64,000 nucleotides of DNA, taken from assembly GCF_030407815.1 (NCBI RefSeq), contig NZ_JASDCS010000002.1, forward strand, positions 1-64,000. Direction: 5' to 3'. Shown here piece after piece: positions 59,725 through 64,000 of the stretch. How positions within the stretch are numbered: position 1 is the first letter of the stretch; every line of letters begins with the position of its first letter. A program made the position numbers and the translations under genes. This DNA is from Psychrobacter sp. APC 3281. GTDB lineage: Bacteria; Pseudomonadota; Gammaproteobacteria; Pseudomonadales; Moraxellaceae. The notes beneath the pieces were generated by a model. That model saw nothing but the letters and a program-made list of their open reading frames with translations. It searched no databases and had not been told where the DNA came from.

Positions 59725-60429
59725 ATGAAATCGAATACTTTTTTGCTAAAGAAATTAACGATAGGCACGTTGTTGGTGGGGGCTGCCTCGGTCTCTATGT
59801 TGTCACAGGCAGCGGTTACTCTACAGGTTGATGACCATATCAAAGTAACTGCTATTAATGGGCAGGAAATTCAGCAGAGCGCTTTTCAGCCGCTACAAAA
59901 AACTTTTACGTTACAGCCTGGACAACATGCTATTACTGCTAAGTATGACCGTTTATATAACTTGCGTCGTGATGAGCATGATTATTTGCGTTCAGGTAAT
60001 GTCAGTGTGACGGCACAATTGGCCGACAATCAAACATATCGTCTGACTATGCCTGATCAACCAGAAGATTATGAAGCTGCTAGAGAGTATGCCAAGCAGC
60101 CAACGCTCGCTGTGCAACAGAATAATACTGTCATTGCTAGCCAGCAAAGTATGGCCGGTAACCAAGGTGGTCTATTTTCAGGCCTTGGTAAAGCGCTGGG
60201 CGGCGTGTTCGGCGGTGCAGGTGATGCAGAGTTACAGAACCAACGTGCTATCGCCTCTTTAGATCAACCCGTAGTAAATTCTACTAGTAACGTCAACACT
60301 GGCACGACCACTGTTAAGCAAGCATCTAGCGTAAATACTTCTACCAGTACGTTAGATACGTTTATGCAAGTATGGCTACAAGCTACGCCTGCTGAACGTG
60401 AAAAAATGCGTCAATGGATCGAAAAATAA
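59725..60429 (+). CDS. DUF2057 domain secreted protein
   Basis: This 234-residue protein has a signal peptide (about 1-29, cleaved after SQAAV). DUF2057 features follow: VDDHIKVTAINGQEI, LQPGQHAITAKYDRLYNLR and YRLTMPDQPEDYEAAREYA. The C-terminal part is a Gly-rich segment (GGLFSGLGKALGGVFGGAGD) then a Ser/Thr/Asn-rich stretch, and ends in a charged helix (TPAEREKMRQWIEK). DUF2057 proteins are periplasmic or surface proteins of unknown role. Confidence 0.82.
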   Translation: MKSNTFLLKKLTIGTLLVGAASVSMLSQAAVTLQVDDHIKVTAINGQEIQQSAFQPLQKTFTLQPGQHAITAKYDRLYNLRRDEHDYLRSGNVSVTAQLADNQTYRLTMPDQPEDYEAAREYAKQPTLAVQQNNTVIASQQSMAGNQGGLFSGLGKALGGVFGGAGDAELQNQRAIASLDQPVVNSTSNVNTGTTTVKQASSVNTSTSTLDTFMQVWLQATPAEREKMRQWIEK

Positions 60430-60454
60430 AACAGTCTTTTCTAAAAGATAGACA

Positions 60455-60487
60455 ATAAAAAAGCACCCAATTAGGTGCTTTTTTATT
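60455..60487. terminator. Bidirectional terminator between DUF2057 and dps
   Basis: AAAAAAGCACC and GGTGCTTTTTT form a perfect stem with A and T runs outside. Confidence 0.88.
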
Positions 60488-60547
60488 ATTTAGGATTTGA
60501 TAATCATTAGAATTAGTAAGGTCAAGCCGAATAAAAACTAACGACTA

Positions 60548-61033
60548 TTAACCCAAAAACGCGTTATACATCCATACCAGTTTTTCTTGCTCTTGTACGT
60601 AAGCATCGATTAGGTCAGCTGAACCTTGGTCTTCGCTCTCTTCTGCTAACGCTGATACTTGGCGTTGCTCTGCAATTAACGCTTGTAAGCCAGTGACTAC
60701 GCCTTTGACGCAGCTTGTGCCATCTTTAACATTTTTATCTTCACTGATGCTAGTATGTTGTGTGAAATCACTATAAGCGTGAAGTGGTGTACCACCCAAA
60801 GTTAAGATACGCTCAGCGATTTCATCGATTTGAAGTTGTAGTGACGTATACAGCTCTTCAAATTGTGGATGCAAAGTAAAGAAATGCTCACCCTTTACAT
60901 TCCAATGATAGCCACGTACGTTTAAATAAAACACGTGATACGTCGATAGTAGATTGTTTAACTTGGCGATGACTTCGCTCATGTCTGCCTTTTCTAGACC
61001 GATCTGGTTAGTAGCATTATTAGAATTACTCAT
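60548..61033 (-). CDS. dps: Dps family DNA-binding ferritin
   Basis: Dps forms a dodecamer that stores iron and protects DNA from oxidative damage. The 161-residue protein shows the family ferroxidase and core motifs: VRGYHWNVKGEHFFTLHPQF, EELYTSLQLQIDEIAERI and GGTPLHAYSDF. Length is typical. The N-terminal residues (MSNSNNATNQIG) are short and lack a strong Lys tail, so direct DNA binding is uncertain. No OxyR or Fur site is convincing upstream. Confidence 0.93.
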   Translation of the reverse strand: MSNSNNATNQIGLEKADMSEVIAKLNNLLSTYHVFYLNVRGYHWNVKGEHFFTLHPQFEELYTSLQLQIDEIAERILTLGGTPLHAYSDFTQHTSISEDKNVKDGTSCVKGVVTGLQALIAEQRQVSALAEESEDQGSADLIDAYVQEQEKLVWMYNAFLG

Positions 61034-61263
61034 AGTGTTGTCCTTATAGTGTGAGTGTAGTTATATGATAATAAATAAAGAAGAATAAAGACTCTAATCA
61101 ATTGAAATACAGCGAAAATACTTTAGTTTTTATCTGTACCTATCAATATAAACTCTATCTCTATCTCTTCCTTTGACGCTTATAATAATAGCAAACTATT
61201 ATTAATAAGTTAAATATAATAAATGCAATTTTACGATTGGTTTTATAAAACTATAATTGAGTC

Positions 61264-61291
61264 TCTCTATCGTTTTTCTAAACGATAGAGA
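61264..61291 (-). terminator. Perfect 12-bp hairpin, possible terminator of the YcxB-like gene
   Basis: TCTCTATCGTTT (61264-61275) pairs with AAACGATAGAGA (61280-61291) around TTCT. No long T-run follows on the minus strand, so termination is weakly supported. Confidence 0.45.
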
Positions 61292-61304
61292 TAGCTAATA
61301 GCCA

Positions 61305-61964
61305 TTATGCTGGCGGCTGCAAGTTTTCAGGATTTAAGCCTTTGACCGGAACGACTTCTTGTAAATGTTGACGTACCGTATCGATAGGAAACTTCTGTGC
61401 TTGCAAGCGTTTCGGTACGATTTGGCTACCTTGCTGACCTTTTAGCTCAAACATCATAAAGATATAGTCATCAGTCTCGTCCCAACTCTTGATAGAGGTC
61501 CAAGGAATAACCGCTTGTTGAGTCGCGCCCGCACGCATTTGCATACCGCGCATTTGCGAGTTTTTCATCATATCAGGCTGGTTGCTTGGCATCGCCATGA
61601 CTAGACCATGCTTTTGCACACCCAACTTCATCTGGCGCATTTCATCTGGCATCTCTTGGTCAGCGACTTGTTTGTCAAACTCTCTTTTTACGTACCATTT
61701 AAAACCTAAAGTACGTGCCAATAGATAAATCACCACACCAACCAGCATTAACCAAAAGATAATGGTTGAATAGCCTGTTACAAAGATAAGTCCTGCAATA
61801 GCAAGTACCACAACCACTGCCATGATGATCCACTCTTTGGTCTTAAAGCTTGATAAACCAAAAGACGGGCTGGCACTGGCAAACAGTTCATACTGTGCTT
61901 GGTGGAATTCAGCCTCAGTTAGGTTTAAGGCGACAGGTTGGAGCGTGTAAGGATACAGGGCCAT
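61305..61964 (-). CDS. YcxB-like membrane protein
   Basis: This 219-residue protein has two adjacent membrane helices (about 47-65 and 68-86: IIMAVVVVLAIAGLIFVTG, IFWLMLVGVVIYLLARTLG) flanked by soluble parts. The C-terminal soluble domain resembles YcxB-type domains (IPWTSIKSWDETDDYIFMMF), thought to be a PH-like fold. Methionine-rich stretches (MRGMQMRAG) occur before it. Function is unknown. Confidence 0.78.
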   Translation of the reverse strand: MALYPYTLQPVALNLTEAEFHQAQYELFASASPSFGLSSFKTKEWIIMAVVVVLAIAGLIFVTGYSTIIFWLMLVGVVIYLLARTLGFKWYVKREFDKQVADQEMPDEMRQMKLGVQKHGLVMAMPSNQPDMMKNSQMRGMQMRAGATQQAVIPWTSIKSWDETDDYIFMMFELKGQQGSQIVPKRLQAQKFPIDTVRQHLQEVVPVKGLNPENLQPPA

Positions 61965-62462
61965 AAAGGTTTCTCAGATGCTTATGTTAAAAGTGTTGGG
62001 TTTACATCGCCAAAGCCAAGTCATGATGTACTAGTTGACTGTAGGTAAATAAAGGTATGCGCTTATCTTACCGAAAAGTACTCTTAAATGAAACATATAA
62101 GCAAGACTGTTCACGGATAGATGTCATATTAATGACGTAGTTCACGCTCTATACTCAGCTTACTAAGACTAGACGAAAGCAAAAGTGAGCAATTAAAAAC
62201 ATAATAACTTGCTATAAGCGATTAGCATAATGAACAAAAGCTAGTGAGAGTCAGCCAAAAACAGGGAAAAGTAGCCAAAGATATCCAAAACATGGTCAAA
62301 TCTGCCGTGTCTTGGTATTATAGCGACTACAAGATATGTTGATATAAAACATAACGTCATAGCCAGTTATCACAAAGACCGTGATAGCGATGTGCTAGGC
62401 AATTACCCTATTAATAATACTTTCAAACCTTTTACTCACCTTTAGTGTTACAGGCAACTACT
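61965..62462. other. Divergent region before serS
   Basis: This 500-bp AT-rich region lies between the YcxB-like gene and serS. Several short GCCAAA-type direct repeats occur near 62255-62290, of no clear meaning. I see no RNA gene or ORF. Confidence 0.45.
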
Positions 62463-63749
62463 ATGATTGATCCGAAACTCTTACGCGGCGATTTAAGCGA
62501 CCTACAACAGCAGCTAGCCACCCGTGGTTATGAGCTTGATATGGAGTTCTGGCAGACGATTGAAAACGAGCGTAAGTCTCTACAAGTCAAAACCGAAGAG
62601 TTGCAATCGCGCCGTAATGCTGGTGCAAAGCAAGTAGGTGCCCTAAAAAAATCAGGCGAAGATGCCAGTGAGCTATTGGCTGAGATGCAAAGCGTTAGCG
62701 GTGAGATTAAAGCTGCGGAAGACGAGCTACGTACGCTACAAGAGCGCATCACTCAAGCGGCTTTGCAAATTCCGAATATTCCGGCGGCGGATGTACCAGT
62801 CGGTACGTCAGAAGATGATAACGTAGAAGTGCGTAAGTGGGGCACGCCGCGTACGTTTGATTTTGAAATTCAAGATCATACTCATATCGGTGAGACGCTT
62901 GGTATGCTGGACTTTGAAGCAGCGACTAAGTTAACTGGTAGCCGTTTTAACGTGCTCAAAGGGCAATTGGCACAATTGCATCGCGCACTAATTCAATTTA
63001 TGTTGAACACGCACACGATGAAGTACGGCTATCTTGAGACTTATGTGCCTTATATCGTTAATAGCGATAGCTTAAAAGGTACGGGTCAGTTGCCTAAGTT
63101 TGAAGATGATTTGTTTAAGCTAAGCAATCACACGAATAACGATGAAATGGATTTTTATTTGATCCCAACTGCTGAAGTACCAATGACCAACTTGGTACGC
63201 GGCGAGCGTTTGGATATCAAAGAGCTGCCTTTAAAATTCACGGCGCATACACCATGTTTCCGCAGTGAAGCTGGCTCACATGGGCGTGATACTCGCGGCT
63301 TGATTCGTCAGCACCAGTTTGAAAAGGTTGAGATGGTCAATGTCGGTACTAGCGATCAGTCTGATGACCTATTAGAAGCGATGACAGGACAGGCTGAATA
63401 TATCTTGCAGCAGTTGAACTTGCCATACCGCACGGTAAAGCTGTGTACTGGCGATATGGGTTTTGCCGCACAAAAGACCTATGACATCGAAGTATGGCTA
63501 CCAAGCCAAGATACCTATCGTGAAATCTCTAGCTGCTCTAACTGTGGTGATTTCCAAGCGCGCCGTATGGGTACTCGTGTCAAAGATGGTAAACAAACCA
63601 GCTTAGCTCATACTTTAAATGGTTCAGGTCTAGCGGTTGGTCGTACGCTACTAGCAGTGATGGAAAATCATCAAAACGCTGACGGCAGCATTACGATTCC
63701 AGAAGTATTACGTCCGTTTATGGGCGGTGCTGAGACTATTTCAGTTTAA
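62463..63749 (+). CDS. serS: Seryl-tRNA synthetase
   Basis: SerS charges tRNA-Ser (and tRNA-Sec where present). The N-terminal coiled-coil arm (about 30-100, Glu/Lys/Gln-rich) is present, followed by the class II catalytic core: motif 2 [20 protein letters not shown] and motif 3 [21 protein letters not shown] 62463 ([10 protein letters not shown]) matches the conserved start; 428 residues is normal. Confidence 0.97.
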   Translation: MIDPKLLRGDLSDLQQQLATRGYELDMEFWQTIENERKSLQVKTEELQSRRNAGAKQVGALKKSGEDASELLAEMQSVSGEIKAAEDELRTLQERITQAALQIPNIPAADVPVGTSEDDNVEVRKWGTPRTFDFEIQDHTHIGETLGMLDFEAATKLTGSRFNVLKGQLAQLHRALIQFMLNTHTMKYGYLETYVPYIVNSDSLKGTGQLPKFEDDLFKLSNHTNNDEMDFYLIPTAEVPMTNLVRGERLDIKELPLKFTAHTPCFRSEAGSHGRDTRGLIRQHQFEKVEMVNVGTSDQSDDLLEAMTGQAEYILQQLNLPYRTVKLCTGDMGFAAQKTYDIEVWLPSQDTYREISSCSNCGDFQARRMGTRVKDGKQTSLAHTLNGSGLAVGRTLLAVMENHQNADGSITIPEVLRPFMGGAETISV

Positions 63750-63977
63750 TGAACTGACTATAAGTAATGAGCTGCTTGTCACCTAGGTCACTTGCAGCTT
63801 GTTATTTATAACTTAAATCAAAGTCCGTCATTGCTTATCGTTTAACAAAACTGATGTGAGTCATTGCTAAATATAAACGGTCTTGTGACTGCATTTTTGG
63901 CTAGGCTCATAGCAAATATGTTAATATTGCATTTTTATTTTATAGCCTATCGACTGAGGACGCCTATCGCGTTTTTG

Positions 63978-64000
63978 GTGGATTATCCTTTGAGTAAACT
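63978..64000 (+). CDS. Possible 5' end of a truncated gene, cysG-like start
   Basis: From GTG 63978 the first codons read V/M-D-Y-P-L-S-K-L, the kind of start seen in siroheme synthase (CysG-type) proteins, which often follow serS. Only seven full codons are in the window and no good ribosome site is seen, so this is a weak suggestion. Confidence 0.25.

Overview
The window looks like a chromosome segment of a Psychrobacter-type member of the Moraxellaceae (Gammaproteobacteria). I infer this from the moderate G+C, the many near-complete housekeeping proteins of gammaproteobacterial type, the long isocitrate lyase and G-type malate synthase, the purMN / perM / hda neighbourhood, a YkuD-fold cytoplasmic enzyme resembling Acinetobacter ElsL, and the low-complexity acidic extensions on housekeeping enzymes. 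No phage, plasmid, CRISPR, rRNA or complete insertion sequence is present. One tRNA gene (Glu, UUC) is visible.

Layout. 0-3.5 kb: the end of a mobile element, two Fur-like boxes, the iron-uptake energising operon tonB-exbB-exbD and a DUF2799 lipoprotein. 3.8-16.2 kb: an unknown membrane protein, topA, the lipoprotein Cu/Zn superoxide dismutase sodC, lon, an antiporter-family permease, an orphan gene, a 5-formyl-THF cyclo-ligase coupled to a small acidic protein, and fumC. 16.3-20.8 kb: an orphan gene boxed in by two look-alike terminators, an MipA/OmpV protein, a rhomboid protease, an L-lactate dehydrogenase and a glutaredoxin-like protein. 21.1-26.8 kb: mtgA, a 176-bp palindromic MITE, ppk1, a run of four tiny acidic disordered proteins, and miaE. 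27.3-35 kb: glcB, a porin, pyrG, kdsA, a cysteine-free HMA-fold protein and a CopZ-like chaperone. 35-45.9 kb: copA, eno-ftsB-ispD, a membrane-anchored BLUF photoreceptor, tRNA-Glu, a small basic membrane protein, rnt, pyrC and argG. 46-64 kb: an unknown tail-anchored protein, a YkuD enzyme, a CYTH-CHAD phosphatase, aceA with a divergent LysR regulator, a succinate-semialdehyde dehydrogenase, purMN, perM, hda, a DUF2057 protein, a Dps protein, a YcxB-like protein and serS.

Functional themes. Iron import (TonB system), iron storage and oxidative defence (Dps, SodC), copper export (CopZ/CopA), growth on acetate, lactate and other C2-C4 carbon (aceA, glcB, lldD, sad), nucleotide synthesis (pyrC, pyrG, purMN) and cell-envelope work (kdsA, mtgA, ftsB, YkuD enzyme). 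Most genes are single units closed by clear intrinsic terminators.

The most unusual items are the cluster of four disordered acidic mini-proteins at 24.7-25.9 kb, the full-length palindromic MITE whose terminal 55 bp recur exactly in inverse orientation at the window edge, the 25-bp perfect palindrome between copZ and copA, the cysteine-less HMA protein, the membrane-anchored BLUF protein, and a repeated element just after the topA and fumC stop codons.
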